Below, in pieces: positions 24,257 to 33,138 of a stretch of 49,686 nt of DNA. The stretch spans positions 1 through 49,686 of the forward strand of contig CAJUHG010000010.1 of the NCBI GenBank assembly GCA_910586005.1. The letters are read 5' to 3'. The first letter of the stretch is position 1. Every line of letters starts with the position of its first letter. The position numbers and the translations under genes were made by a program. Below the pieces are notes generated by a model. The model did no database searches. It was not told the DNA's origin and worked only from the letters and a program-made list of their open reading frames with translations. The DNA is from an uncultured Lachnospiraceae bacterium. GTDB lineage: Bacteria; Bacillota; Clostridia; Lachnospirales; Lachnospiraceae.

Positions 24257-26821
24257 ATGAGTATTATAAATAAAGTATTTGGAACACATAGTGAGCGAGA
24301 ATTAAAAAGGATTAAACCTATTATTGATAAGATAGAATCTTACCGTCCATCTATGATGGAAATGACGGATGAGCAATTAAAAGAAAAAACAAAAGAATTT
24401 AAGGAGAGATTGGGAAAGGGAGAAACTTTAGACCAGATACTTCCAGAAGCATATGCGGTTGTTCGGGAGGCAGCAAGACGTGCTCTAGGAATGGAACATT
24501 ATCGAGTGCAATTGATTGGTGGTGTAATTTTACATCAAGGACGTATTGCAGAAATGAAGACAGGAGAAGGAAAAACACTTGTATCTACTTTACCAGCCTA
24601 TTTGAATGCTTTGGAGGGAAAAGGAGTCCATATTGTTACAGTAAATGATTATCTCGCACATCGTGACGCAGAATGGATGGGAAAAGTACATGAATTTCTT
24701 GGACTGACCGTAGGTGTTGTATTAAATACTATGGACAATGATGAGCGTCGAGAAGCATATAATTGTGATATTACTTATGTGACAAATAATGAGCTTGGAT
24801 TTGATTATTTGCGTGATAATATGGTAATTTACAAAGAGCAGCTCGTACAAAGGGATTTGCATTATGCAATTATTGATGAGGTAGACTCTGTTTTGATAGA
24901 TGAAGCCCGTACCCCATTAATTATTTCAGGTCAAAGTGGAAAATCTACAAGTTTATATGAGGCTTGCGATGTTTTGGCTAGACAATTAGTTCGTGGAAAA
25001 GATATGCCTGAATTTTCTAAAATGGATGCCATTATGGGGGTAGAACAAGAAGAAACGGGAGATTTTGTTGTAAATGAGAAGGACAAAGTGGTAAATCTTA
25101 CTGCTGAAGGTGTAAAGAAAGTAGAGAAATTTTTTAGAATTGAGAATCTTGCAGATGCAGAAAACTTAGAGATTCAGCACAATGTTATTCTTGCATTGCG
25201 TGCGCACAATTTAATGTTCCGTGATCAAGATTATGTGGTACAGGATGAAAAAGTCCTGATTGTAGATGAATTTACAGGGCGTATTATGCCAGGTAGACGT
25301 TACTCTGATGGACTTCATCAGGCAATTGAGGCAAAAGAACATGTTAAGGTTAAGCGAGAAAGCAAAACATTAGCAAATATTACTTTCCAAAATTTCTTTA
25401 ATAAATATACAAAGAAAGCAGGAATGACAGGTACTGCATTAACAGAAGAAAAAGAATTTAGAGATATTTATGGTATGGATGTTATTGAAATTCCTACTAA
25501 TATGCCTGTTATTCGTAAGGATTTACAGGATGCTGTCTATAAGACAAAAAAAGAAAAATTCCATGCAGTAATTGATGAGATTGAGAAAGCTCATGAAAAG
25601 GGACAACCTGTATTAGTAGGTACGATTACAATTGAAACTTCAGAGTTAATTAGTGGGATGTTAAAAAGACGTGGGATTCAACATAAAGTGTTAAATGCCA
25701 AGTTTCATGAATTAGAAGCTGAAATTGTAGCAGAGGCAGGACAACATGGGGCAGTTACCATTGCAACTAATATGGCAGGACGTGGTACAGATATTAAGCT
25801 AGATGAGAATGCGAAAGCTGCTGGTGGCTTGAAGATTATCGGTACAGAGCGTCATGAATCTAGACGTATAGATAATCAGCTTCGTGGACGTTCTGGGCGT
25901 CAGGGAGATCCTGGGGAATCACAATTCTTTATTTCTTTGGAAGATGATTTAATGCGTTTGTTTGGTTCTGAAAAGTTGATGAATATGTTTAATACATTAG
26001 GTGTACCAGAAAATGAACAGATTCAACATAAAATGTTGACCAATGCGATTGAAAAGGCACAGATGAAAATTGAAAGCAATAATTTTGGGATTCGTAAGAA
26101 TTTGTTGGAATATGACCAGGTAATGAATGAACAAAGAGAGATTATCTATGCAGAGCGTCGTCGTGTGTTGGATGGTGAAAGTATGCGGGATGTGATTTAC
26201 AAGATGATTACAGATCGTGTGGAGAATACCATAGATACTTGTATTTCAGCAGACCAAGATAGCGCGGAATGGGATTTGAAAGAGTTAAATCAACTTCTAC
26301 TTCCAATTATTCCCTTAAAACCAGTTACAGTAGAAGATGTAAAAGATATCCAAGTAAATGAATTAAAACATCGTTTAAAGGAACAAGCTGTAAAAATTTA
26401 TGAGATGAAGGAAGCAGAATTTCCTGAGGCGGAAGCAGTTCGTGAGTTGGAGCGTGTAGTTCTTTTAAAAGTCATTGATAAAAAATGGATGGACCATATT
26501 GATGATATGGATCAACTGCGTCAAGGAATTGGCTTACAGGCATATGGGCAACGCGATCCATTAGTAGAATATAAAATGAATGGCTATGATATGTTTGATG
26601 GTATGATTGCAAATATTCAAGAAGATACCATACGTTTGTTGTTCCATGTGAGAATTGAGCAAAAGGTAGAGCGTGAACAGGTTGCCAAAGTAACAGGAAC
26701 AAATCGAGATGAATCTTTGCAAAAAGGACCCAAAAAGAGAGAATCTGCTAAAGTATATCCAAATGATCCATGTCCATGTGGCAGTGGTAAAAAATATAAA
26801 CAGTGCTGTGGAAGAAAGTAA
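24257..26821 (+). CDS. secA: Preprotein translocase ATPase SecA
   Basis: SecA drives unfolded preproteins through SecYEG. The 854-residue protein has the full architecture: Walker A in AEMKTGEGKTL (near residue 100), DEAD-like Walker B in IIDEVDSVLIDEARTPL (near 207), the preprotein cross-linking domain, VGTITIETSE and TNMAGRGTDIKL of the second helicase domain, GRSGRQGDPG, the helical scaffold, and the C-terminal zinc-binding PCPCGSGKKYKQCCG that contacts SecB or ribosomes. Length and motifs are those of a housekeeping SecA. AGGAGCATAGTTT precedes the ATG. A hairpin terminator lies about 140 bases downstream. Confidence 0.98.
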   Translation: MSIINKVFGTHSERELKRIKPIIDKIESYRPSMMEMTDEQLKEKTKEFKERLGKGETLDQILPEAYAVVREAARRALGMEHYRVQLIGGVILHQGRIAEMKTGEGKTLVSTLPAYLNALEGKGVHIVTVNDYLAHRDAEWMGKVHEFLGLTVGVVLNTMDNDERREAYNCDITYVTNNELGFDYLRDNMVIYKEQLVQRDLHYAIIDEVDSVLIDEARTPLIISGQSGKSTSLYEACDVLARQLVRGKDMPEFSKMDAIMGVEQEETGDFVVNEKDKVVNLTAEGVKKVEKFFRIENLADAENLEIQHNVILALRAHNLMFRDQDYVVQDEKVLIVDEFTGRIMPGRRYSDGLHQAIEAKEHVKVKRESKTLANITFQNFFNKYTKKAGMTGTALTEEKEFRDIYGMDVIEIPTNMPVIRKDLQDAVYKTKKEKFHAVIDEIEKAHEKGQPVLVGTITIETSELISGMLKRRGIQHKVLNAKFHELEAEIVAEAGQHGAVTIATNMAGRGTDIKLDENAKAAGGLKIIGTERHESRRIDNQLRGRSGRQGDPGESQFFISLEDDLMRLFGSEKLMNMFNTLGVPENEQIQHKMLTNAIEKAQMKIESNNFGIRKNLLEYDQVMNEQREIIYAERRRVLDGESMRDVIYKMITDRVENTIDTCISADQDSAEWDLKELNQLLLPIIPLKPVTVEDVKDIQVNELKHRLKEQAVKIYEMKEAEFPEAEAVRELERVVLLKVIDKKWMDHIDDMDQLRQGIGLQAYGQRDPLVEYKMNGYDMFDGMIANIQEDTIRLLFHVRIEQKVEREQVAKVTGTNRDESLQKGPKKRESAKVYPNDPCPCGSGKKYKQCCGRK

Positions 26822-26957
26822 GAAATTATTTGTTACCTAAGATGTAGTGAGTTTTCATAAAATAATTAGGTGATAATATAAAGTAGATCAGCACTTATAT
26901 CAATAAATAGGTATAAAAATGTAAAACACTTTTATAACATATCATAAGATTTCTATC

Positions 26958-27004
26958 AATGGCGGCATTTCTGCACAAAGTATGATTTGCCGCCCATTTT
27001 TTAT
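26958..27004 (+). terminator. Terminator after secA
   Basis: ATGGCGGCA (26959-26967) pairs with TGCCGCCCAT (26988-26997, one bulged C), then TTTTTTATTT. Confidence 0.75.
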
Positions 27005-27008
27005 TTAT

Positions 27009-27045
27009 GGCAATGCAAAGTTCACGCCGCATGCTCTCTATTGTT
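27009..27045. repeat. Intergenic hairpin repeat, family B, copy 3 (degenerate)
   Basis: CAATGCAAAGTTC and CTCTATTG correspond to the arms of the 6491-6527 copy, with substitutions. ATATGCGCACGC follows, as it does in copy 1. Confidence 0.45.
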
Positions 27046-27182
27046 TTATAGAATAAAAATAATATGCGCACGCGTGCAAGAAGTATAATGCCATTTAGGC
27101 GGCTGCACGCGGCGCGCAAGGTGTCCAACGCCTTCAAGATGGAAGACTTAGGGGTGAAGTGGGCTTGCCCACTTTGTTCTTA

Positions 27183-27326
27183 TTATTTTCTAGCTAGAAT
27201 GTTTTCTAACATTTCTCCAAGGACTATAAGGTCAGTTGCTAGTATTTCTAGTTCTTTTTCTTCAAGGCATCCTGCAAGTTGACATGCAAGTGTGGAAAGT
27301 ATATATAATTGGGAACAATTCTCCAT
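27183..27326 (-). CDS. Small conserved clostridial protein (DUF6774-like)
   Basis: This is a 47-residue protein. From its Met it reads ENCSQLYILSTLACQLAG, then LEILATDLIVLGEMLENILARK, a helical, Cys-containing pattern I associate with a small uncharacterised Lachnospiraceae family. I placed the start at 27326 because GGTGGGATT lies just before it; a longer frame exists but would begin inside the untranslated leader. Function unknown. No partner gene is close on the same strand. Confidence 0.65.
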   Translation of the reverse strand: MENCSQLYILSTLACQLAGCLEEKELEILATDLIVLGEMLENILARK

Positions 27327-27498
27327 AATCCCACCTAAACGATATTTTATATATGGTATGCGGTGCAAAAAAGATAGTGCAGTTATTGTACCATAGATTT
27401 TTAAGAAGGATTTATGGATAGGAACTTTTTTGTGTTAATGATACAAGTAACTATTCTAGAAAATGTTTGTATGAATTATATTAAATATCAAGTAATTA

Positions 27499-27978
27499 TT
27501 ATCCACAAAGTACAATTATTTTGCGAGGTGTAGTTTGTGGTGGAATGCTTCTAGTTGTAACTGTATAGTAAACTAATAAGAAATTTCTTCCAATAGAACA
27601 AGAATAGCGTTGCCCATTAAGGGTGGAAATATCTGTATTTCTGTCTAAATTTAATTGCAGAGAGTTATCAGAAGCTATTAAATTTCTATTAAAGAATTTT
27701 AATGTGACAATTTCATTATTTCTAAGAGGAGTAATGATTTCTGCCTGATATTGTGGAGGATAAATAAGTGGTACAGGAAGGTCAGAATCATAAAAAGCTG
27801 CAATAGGCATACCAGGGCGAAGCCTAGTATCTCCAATCACTATAGTTTTGGAAGAAATAAAAAAATTATTTGGTCCATTTGGTGTAGTTATGGAAACCAT
27901 CTGATTACAACAATCATTTGGTATTTGTGAAATGTTGCGAATAATACCAGGAACTGGAACAAATGCTTGATAATTCAT
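27499..27978 (-). CDS. Conserved hypothetical protein, beta-rich
   Basis: A 159-residue protein not recognised with confidence. It begins MNYQAFVPVPGIIRNI, has a Cys pair in NDCCNQMVS, and carries GDTRLRPGMPIAAFYDSDLP followed by PVPLIYPPQYQAEII. These beta-strand and turn-rich segments suggest a small barrel fold. No signal peptide or membrane span is present, so it is probably cytoplasmic. AAAGGATT precedes the ATG. The downstream neighbour on the same strand is the 47-residue protein, 170 bases away. Confidence 0.65.
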   Translation of the reverse strand: MNYQAFVPVPGIIRNISQIPNDCCNQMVSITTPNGPNNFFISSKTIVIGDTRLRPGMPIAAFYDSDLPVPLIYPPQYQAEIITPLRNNEIVTLKFFNRNLIASDNSLQLNLDRNTDISTLNGQRYSCSIGRNFLLVYYTVTTRSIPPQTTPRKIIVLCG

Positions 27979-28055
27979 AATTAAATCCTTTTTTCTTTAA
28001 AATATGCGAAAAAATAAAAAATGCTCAATATCTATGTTAGAATATTGCTGATATT

Positions 28056-28736
28056 TTATTCTTCTGAGGTTAAGCGTTTTATTTGTTTTAATGCTTTTGA
28101 AACAGGTGGCATAGAGATGAGAATTAGAGTGATTACTGCCTCTGCACCTAGGTAAGAACCATTGTAGACTAGAGAATAGATAGGTGCTGCCATTGATTCA
28201 GGAGCATAAGAAGCAAAAAAAATGACACCAGATAAGAAAGCAAAAAAATAACGTCCAAAGACTGCGGCAATATAACCTTTCACTAAACCATATTTCTTTT
28301 GATAGAAAAAGCCAGATATTCCTAAAGCTCCAAAAGCCAAGGGATAGTCAGTTAGCATTTGAGGAACTGTATAGAAAATTGGCTCTAAAACAAATTGTAA
28401 TAGTCCATAGGCGATGGCAGTCATAATTCCAACATAAGGACCATACCAGTAACCAATTAGAACAATAAACAACATACTAAGCAAAGTAACTGAACCTCCC
28501 ATAGGCATCTCAAACAGTTTAATCATAGAAGTGATGATACTAAGAGCAATAGCAACTGCTGAAAATACAAGTTGTTTAGTAGTGAGTTTTCTGGATTTAG
28601 ATTTACTATAGTTAGATGCTAAAGCAATGATGATTAAGATAATGATAACGATTATAATAGTTAAAATTCCAGTTGATGTAAGCCGAACCGCGTTATTACC
28701 CCATTCATCTGTTGGAGTTGCAAAAAAATTTTTCAT
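28056..28736 (-). CDS. thiT: Thiamine ECF-transporter substrate-binding component ThiT
   Basis: ThiT is the membrane S-component that binds thiamine and docks on a shared ECF energising module encoded elsewhere. The 226-residue protein starts with an extra N-terminal transmembrane helix (residues about 20-40). The six-helix ThiT core follows: KQLVFSAVAIALSIITSMIKLFEMP, GGSVTLLSMLFIVLIGYWYG, LLQFVLEPIFYTVPQMLTDYP and FGALGISGFFY are characteristic. I set the start at the second Met (28736), because the GGAGG five bases before it lies inside the apparent upstream codons. No TPP riboswitch was found in the short upstream region. Confidence 0.88.
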   Translation of the reverse strand: MKNFFATPTDEWGNNAVRLTSTGILTIIIVIIILIIIALASNYSKSKSRKLTTKQLVFSAVAIALSIITSMIKLFEMPMGGSVTLLSMLFIVLIGYWYGPYVGIMTAIAYGLLQFVLEPIFYTVPQMLTDYPLAFGALGISGFFYQKKYGLVKGYIAAVFGRYFFAFLSGVIFFASYAPESMAAPIYSLVYNGSYLGAEAVITLILISMPPVSKALKQIKRLTSEE

Positions 28737-28892
28737 AAATTCCTCCATTGATTTTTTAGGGATATTATATCATCTATGACACTTTGATGCAATAAAACAG
28801 TAAAGAATAAAAGAAAAAGATTGCAAAATGAAAAAAATCATACTAAAATATATCTGTTAAGATTTTATACTAATTAAAAAGGAGAAAATATT

Positions 28893-30227
28893 ATGAGCTA
28901 TGTTGATGAAGTATTAGAACGTGTAATTGCTAAAAATCCAGCAGAACCAGAATTTCATCAGGCAGTAAAAGAGGTTTTAAATTCTTTAAGACCAATAATT
29001 GAAGCAAATGAAGAGAAGTATCGTAAAGAAGCACTATTGGAACGTATCACAGAACCAGATAGACAATTTAAGTTTCGTGTACCTTGGGTAGATGATAAGG
29101 GACAAGTACAGGTAAATACTGGATATCGTGTACAGTTCAATAATAGTATTGGACCATATAAGGGTGGTTTGAGATTACATCCTTCTGTAAATCTTGGAAT
29201 TATTAAATTCTTAGGATTTGAACAGATTTTCAAAAATTCTTTAACAGGACTACCAATTGGTGGTGGTAAAGGTGGTTCTGATTTTGACCCTAAGGGTAAA
29301 TCTGACCGTGAAGTAATGGCATTTTGTCAGAGTTTTATGACAGAACTTTGTAAATATATTGGTGCTGATACAGATGTGCCTGCTGGAGACATTGGAACAG
29401 GTGCAAGAGAAATTGGCTATATGTTTGGACAATTTAAGAAAATTCGTGGCACTTATGAAGGAGTATTGACTGGAAAAGGACTTTCCTATGGTGGATCTTT
29501 AGCACGTACAGAAGCTACTGGATATGGGTTGTTATATTTGACTGCAGAAATGTTGAAATGTAATGGACATGATATAAAAGGAAAAACGGTATGTATCTCT
29601 GGTTCAGGAAATGTGGCAATTTATGCAACACAAAAGGCACAACAATTGGGCGCAAAGGTTGTAACAGTCAGTGATTCTACTGGATGGGTATATGATGCAG
29701 AAGGCATTGATGTGAATTTACTCAAAGAAGTAAAAGAAGTGAAACGTGCACGTTTGACTGAATATGCAGCAGCAAGACCAAGTGCAGAATATCATGAGGG
29801 ACGTGGTGTATGGAGCATTAAATGTGATATTGCACTTCCATGTGCAACTCAGAATGAGCTTTTATTAGATGATGCAAAAGCATTAGTGACAAATGGATGT
29901 ATTGCTGTAGCAGAAGGTGCAAATATGCCTACTACTTTGGAAGCGACTGAATATCTACAACAGAACAAAGTATTATTTGCTCCTGGAAAAGCTGCAAATG
30001 CAGGTGGTGTTGCAACTTCTGCATTGGAAATGAGCCAAAATTCTGAGCGTTTAAGCTGGTCTTTTGAAGAAGTAGATAGTAAATTGCAAAATATTATGGT
30101 AAATATTTTCCATAATTTAGATGATGCTGCAAAACGCTATGGGAAAGAAGGCGATTATGTAGCAGGTGCTAATATTGCAGGTTTTGAAAAGGTAGCGGAA
30201 GCTATGATTGCACAAGGAGTTGTATAA
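28893..30227 (+). CDS. gdhA: NADP-type glutamate dehydrogenase
   Basis: GdhA reductively aminates 2-oxoglutarate to glutamate for ammonia assimilation. The 444-residue hexameric type shows GPYKGGLRLHPSVNLGIIKFLG (near 90), the catalytic Lys in PIGGGKGGSDFDPKGKSD (near 125), DTDVPAGDIGTGAREIGYM (near 165), and the nucleotide-binding VCISGSGNVAIYA (near 235). AAAAGGAGAAAATATT precedes the ATG. It is divergent from thiT and followed by a strong terminator. It marks the last clearly conserved chromosomal gene before the defence island. Confidence 0.97.
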   Translation: MSYVDEVLERVIAKNPAEPEFHQAVKEVLNSLRPIIEANEEKYRKEALLERITEPDRQFKFRVPWVDDKGQVQVNTGYRVQFNNSIGPYKGGLRLHPSVNLGIIKFLGFEQIFKNSLTGLPIGGGKGGSDFDPKGKSDREVMAFCQSFMTELCKYIGADTDVPAGDIGTGAREIGYMFGQFKKIRGTYEGVLTGKGLSYGGSLARTEATGYGLLYLTAEMLKCNGHDIKGKTVCISGSGNVAIYATQKAQQLGAKVVTVSDSTGWVYDAEGIDVNLLKEVKEVKRARLTEYAAARPSAEYHEGRGVWSIKCDIALPCATQNELLLDDAKALVTNGCIAVAEGANMPTTLEATEYLQQNKVLFAPGKAANAGGVATSALEMSQNSERLSWSFEEVDSKLQNIMVNIFHNLDDAAKRYGKEGDYVAGANIAGFEKVAEAMIAQGVV

Positions 30228-30313
30228 TAAATATATTCCTATTAACTTTCTTGTCTTTTTGATTAAAATTTTTTTCTATCTTATGTTGTGACAGTAATTA
30301 GAATCAGCATAGT

Positions 30314-30358
30314 AAAACATCCAAGTCCCTAAGAAAAAGAGACTTGGATGTTTTGTTT
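30314..30358. terminator. Bidirectional terminator after gdhA
   Basis: AAAACATCCAAGTC (30314-30327) pairs with GACTTGGATGTTTT (30341-30354), with a T-run on the plus side and an A-run on the other. Confidence 0.85.
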
Positions 30359-30411
30359 TACAACATGGACCCAAACGGCTAATAGAATGAAAAGAATTTT
30401 TTCCTTACTCA

Positions 30412-30620
30412 ATGCTAGAAATTTTTTATAGTTTTCTGTATTTTCAGGAGCTTTTAATGTTCTAAAATTTTCTTATTTTTATTTCTAAAATTCTTTCATA
30501 GTTTCCTGTATGTTCAGGATGCTTTTAGTATTCTAAAATTTTCTTATTTTATTTCTAAAAGTTTTTTAACTGCCTCTTGCATTTCAAGATGGTTTCGATA
30601 TTGCAAAATAATGTTTCGTT
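30412..30620 (-). repeat. 70-nt tandem repeats extending past the 3' end of the XRE gene
   Basis: ATTTCTAAAA occurs at 30481 and 30551, with a related TGCTAGAAA at 30413, so the period is 70. The shared text continues through CTTTCATAG...TTTCAGGA...TTCTAAAATTTTCTTATTTT. The rightmost unit contains the last codons of the XRE gene. The other two are non-coding, decayed copies. Confidence 0.75.
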
Positions 30621-30876
30621 CTTCTTCTGACAGAAAGAGTTTATTCATAGAATTGCTATAACCGAAAGTACCAAGAATATTGTCAATATTATATATTTTA
30701 CATAAAATTAGTAAAGTATCTGCATCAGGCTGTGTTTGGCCACTTTCCCAACCATAAATAGTCTTTGGAGCGACTGGTAAATTATGATCTTCTAATTTTA
30801 TTACCAAATCGTTGACAGAATAATGGTTTAATTTGCGATATGCTTTTAAAACTTTGGAAATATTTGGATTTTTCAT
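30544..30876 (-). CDS. XRE-family regulator, divergent from the ssp operon
   Basis: This is a 110-residue protein with an N-terminal Cro/C1-type helix-turn-helix (VLKAYRKLNHYSVNDLVIKL, then TIYGWESGQTQPDADTLLIL; residues about 9-65), a linker, and a short helical C-terminus rich in charged residues (EEERNIILQYRNHLEMQEAVKKLLEIK). AAAGAGGTGAGACA precedes the ATG. It faces away from the defence operon across a 290-base gap that holds a promoter with a perfect palindrome, so it is the natural candidate to control that promoter. Its 3' end has been tandemly duplicated. Confidence 0.88.
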   Translation of the reverse strand: MKNPNISKVLKAYRKLNHYSVNDLVIKLEDHNLPVAPKTIYGWESGQTQPDADTLLILCKIYNIDNILGTFGYSNSMNKLFLSEEERNIILQYRNHLEMQEAVKKLLEIK

Positions 30877-30963
30877 TGTCTCACCTCTTTTCTAATCATA
30901 GACTACCCTAAAATATGCGTCAATCAATTAAAAATAATTCTTTAAAACCAGCAAAATGATATA

Positions 30964-30992
30964 TTGAAATTCTCTTAAAAAGAGAATATAAT
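30964..30992 (+). promoter_or_regulatory. Promoter and operator of the ssp defence operon
   Basis: TTGAAA (30964-30969), 17 bases, TATAAT (30987-30992). The spacer is filled by a perfect inverted repeat, ATTCTCTT (30969-30976) and AAGAGAAT (30980-30987) around AAA. A repressor bound there would block RNA polymerase. The likely binder is one of the two flanking HTH proteins. Confidence 0.75.
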
Positions 30993-31100
30993 AAGTAATA
31001 TGGTGAAACTTATATAGTTAGATAAGAAAATTATAGTTCAATAACTATTACAAGATGTGTTTAGTGAGTGAAGATTATAGAAAATGGAAGCAGGTATGCC

Positions 31101-31115
31101 TCTGGAAATTCCAGA
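31101..31115 (+). promoter_or_regulatory. Small palindrome in the ssp leader
   Basis: TCTGGAA (31101-31107) and TTCCAGA (31109-31115) around one A, in the leader about 50 bases before the small HTH-like gene. It could be an mRNA hairpin or a second operator. Confidence 0.35.
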
Positions 31116-31166
31116 ATGCTTCTTTGATTGCATCATAAGGTATAACAAGGGAAATGGAGGGAAGAT

Positions 31167-31364
31167 ATGGGGGAGCAGGCAAAAAGGTGGTTGGTAGATC
31201 AAATGAAGCAAAATCATATTTCAATAGAGGTAATTGCAAATGTCTTAGAGATACCAATAGAAAAATTATGTGTTGGAACAGACAAGCTTTTAGATGCAGA
31301 TGAATTTTTGCGAATCTGTGCATATCTTTGTATTAAGCCAGAGAATATACCAATAGATTATTAG
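31167..31364 (+). CDS. Small HTH-like protein, first gene of the ssp operon
   Basis: This 65-residue protein resembles a truncated XRE-type helix-turn-helix: WLVDQMKQNHISIEVIANVL, EIPIEKLCVGTDKLLDADEFLRIC, ending IKPENIPIDY. GGAGGGAAGAT precedes the ATG. It lies 15 bases before the sspD-like gene, downstream of the palindromic promoter, so it belongs to the operon and may autoregulate it. Small regulators often open defence operons. DNA binding is inferred from pattern only; the recognition helix is not a strong match. Confidence 0.65.
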   Translation: MGEQAKRWLVDQMKQNHISIEVIANVLEIPIEKLCVGTDKLLDADEFLRICAYLCIKPENIPIDY

Positions 31365-31379
31365 GATTAGGAAGCAATT

Positions 31380-33122
31380 ATGATTTTTTATACATGTAAA
31401 AATAGAGAAAAAGAAACAGGAAAATTATTACCTTGTACCAATACTCGTTGTGAAACTAGCATTTGTCCTACTTGTGGAGGAAGAACAGAGGCAATATCAG
31501 TTATTTATTGGTGCAGTCAGTGTCAGATTCCACTTTATGAAGAACAGTGCAGTTTGTGTGGTCAAACAGGAAAACGTTTAACAACAGATATTCGTCCTGT
31601 TTTTCCAGAAGAACGATTGCTTCTTGAGATTATTATGGGAAAGCCATTTTCCTATCAGAAGCATTCTGTATGGAATGGAGCAGGTAATCACTATTATGTA
31701 AATGGACATAAGATTTCATTTTCTGTAAATAGTTTGAAAAATTTAGATAGTGATTTGATAAGACAACAATATGAAGAGTTAAAAAATCAAAATACAGATA
31801 TATTTTTTAATGTATTTCAAAAAAAGTTTGTGCAGGCCAATATCTCTAGATATAAGAAAATTGTGGAAGAAGCAAATTCTTTTATTAGGGAAAATACTGT
31901 CAATATTGATGTGATGGATATGTTTGTATCCTTTAGTGGAGGAAAGGATTCTACAGTTACAGCAGATTTAGTAACAAGAGCGTTGAGTAATGCTAAGATT
32001 ATGCATATTTTTGGGGATACAACGTTAGAATTTCCTTTTACTTATGAATATATTAGAAGATTTCGTGTGAAGCATCCTAAGACCCCTATTATTTCTGCTA
32101 GAAATAAAGACAAAGAATTTGAAGAATTATGTAGATTAGTTGGACCGCCTAGTCGGGTAATGCGTTGGTGCTGTACTATTTTTAAAACGGGAATGATTCA
32201 GAAAAAAATCAAATCTTTATTTAGAGAAAAAAATCAAATTCTTACTTTTTATGGAATTCGGCGTAGTGAATCAGTGAATCGAAACAAATATGATAGAAAA
32301 TCAGACAGCCCTAAAATTACAAAACAAAAGATTATATCTCCAATTATCGATTGGATGGATTTTGATGTGTGGTTGTATCTTCTTACAACTGGAATTGATT
32401 TTAATGATGCTTATCGTCTGGGATATGCTAGGGTAGGATGTTGGTGTTGCCCTAACAATAGTGGCTGGTCAGAATTTTTATCTTTTGTTCATATGCCAGA
32501 ACAGTCCAAGAGATTTCAACAACTATTAGTAGAATTTGCGGAAAGCATTGGAAAAAAGGATGCCAAAGAATATGTAAAAGAGGGTGGTTGGAAGGCAAGA
32601 CAAGGAGGAAATGGGATTCCATATGCCCAAAAATCTGTAGTATCTTTCAAACCTTGTGTCACAGAAGAGAATACTTTTTATTATGAATTGCAAAAGCCAA
32701 TTAGTAAAGAGTTATATGAATTATTTCGTCCTATAGGATATTTGAATTTTGAAATGGGAAATACAAGACTTGGAGAAGTCTATATCATGAATCAAAAAGG
32801 GGAAATACTTTTGAAGTTGCAAGGGCGCATAGGCTCTAAAGAGTTAAAAGTAACTATTATAAATGTTGCAATTGCAGGAGCTAAAGATTTAAAAACAGCG
32901 GAAGAGCGCATGAAATGTCAAATTACAAAATATCAAATGTGTTTGGGATGTTTAGCATGTGAAAGTGTATGTAGATACAATGCTCTTACCATAAAAGAAC
33001 AAAAAAATGGGGATATTATATATCAGATTTCAGAAGAAAAATGTGTTCGCTGTGGCCAGTGTATCAACCATTTTCATTCAGGATGTTATATGAGGAAAGT
33101 ATTAACAATAAAAAGAACTTAA
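31380..33122 (+). CDS. sspD: SspD-type ATP pyrophosphatase (PAPS reductase family) with zinc-ribbon and ferredoxin ends
   Basis: In single-strand DNA phosphorothioation SspD, like DndC, activates the DNA backbone with ATP for sulfur insertion. The PP-loop is SFSGGKDS (186-191 core). Residues 24-60 hold three C-x2-C-type pairs (C29/C32, C45/C48, C57/C60), a zinc-ribbon-like head. C264, C265, C354, C356 and C357 (MRWCC, GCWCC) fit the Fe-S site of this family. The C-terminus adds two ferredoxin-type clusters (C521, C524, C527, C531; C555, C558, C561, C569). The 580-residue length is more than a bare PAPS-reductase domain. The Ssp role rests on the sspB, sspC and sspA neighbours. Confidence 0.85.
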   Translation: MIFYTCKNREKETGKLLPCTNTRCETSICPTCGGRTEAISVIYWCSQCQIPLYEEQCSLCGQTGKRLTTDIRPVFPEERLLLEIIMGKPFSYQKHSVWNGAGNHYYVNGHKISFSVNSLKNLDSDLIRQQYEELKNQNTDIFFNVFQKKFVQANISRYKKIVEEANSFIRENTVNIDVMDMFVSFSGGKDSTVTADLVTRALSNAKIMHIFGDTTLEFPFTYEYIRRFRVKHPKTPIISARNKDKEFEELCRLVGPPSRVMRWCCTIFKTGMIQKKIKSLFREKNQILTFYGIRRSESVNRNKYDRKSDSPKITKQKIISPIIDWMDFDVWLYLLTTGIDFNDAYRLGYARVGCWCCPNNSGWSEFLSFVHMPEQSKRFQQLLVEFAESIGKKDAKEYVKEGGWKARQGGNGIPYAQKSVVSFKPCVTEENTFYYELQKPISKELYELFRPIGYLNFEMGNTRLGEVYIMNQKGEILLKLQGRIGSKELKVTIINVAIAGAKDLKTAEERMKCQITKYQMCLGCLACESVCRYNALTIKEQKNGDIIYQISEEKCVRCGQCINHFHSGCYMRKVLTIKRT

Positions 33123-33138
33123 TGGCAAGTAATTAGAA

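Larger units (their letters stand above)
26822..27182. other. Gap after secA: terminator plus hairpin repeat
   Basis: Holds a terminator (26958-27004), a degenerate family B hairpin (27009-27045) with the downstream TATGCGCACGC also seen after 6527, and a GC-rich stretch near 27090-27130 (CGGCTGCACGCGGCGCGC) unlike its surroundings. No gene with a ribosome site is convincing. Confidence 0.5.

Noticed and set aside
31055..31138. A 27-codon frame in the ssp leader
   Set aside because: No ribosome site before its ATG, and no coupling to the next gene; not enough to call.
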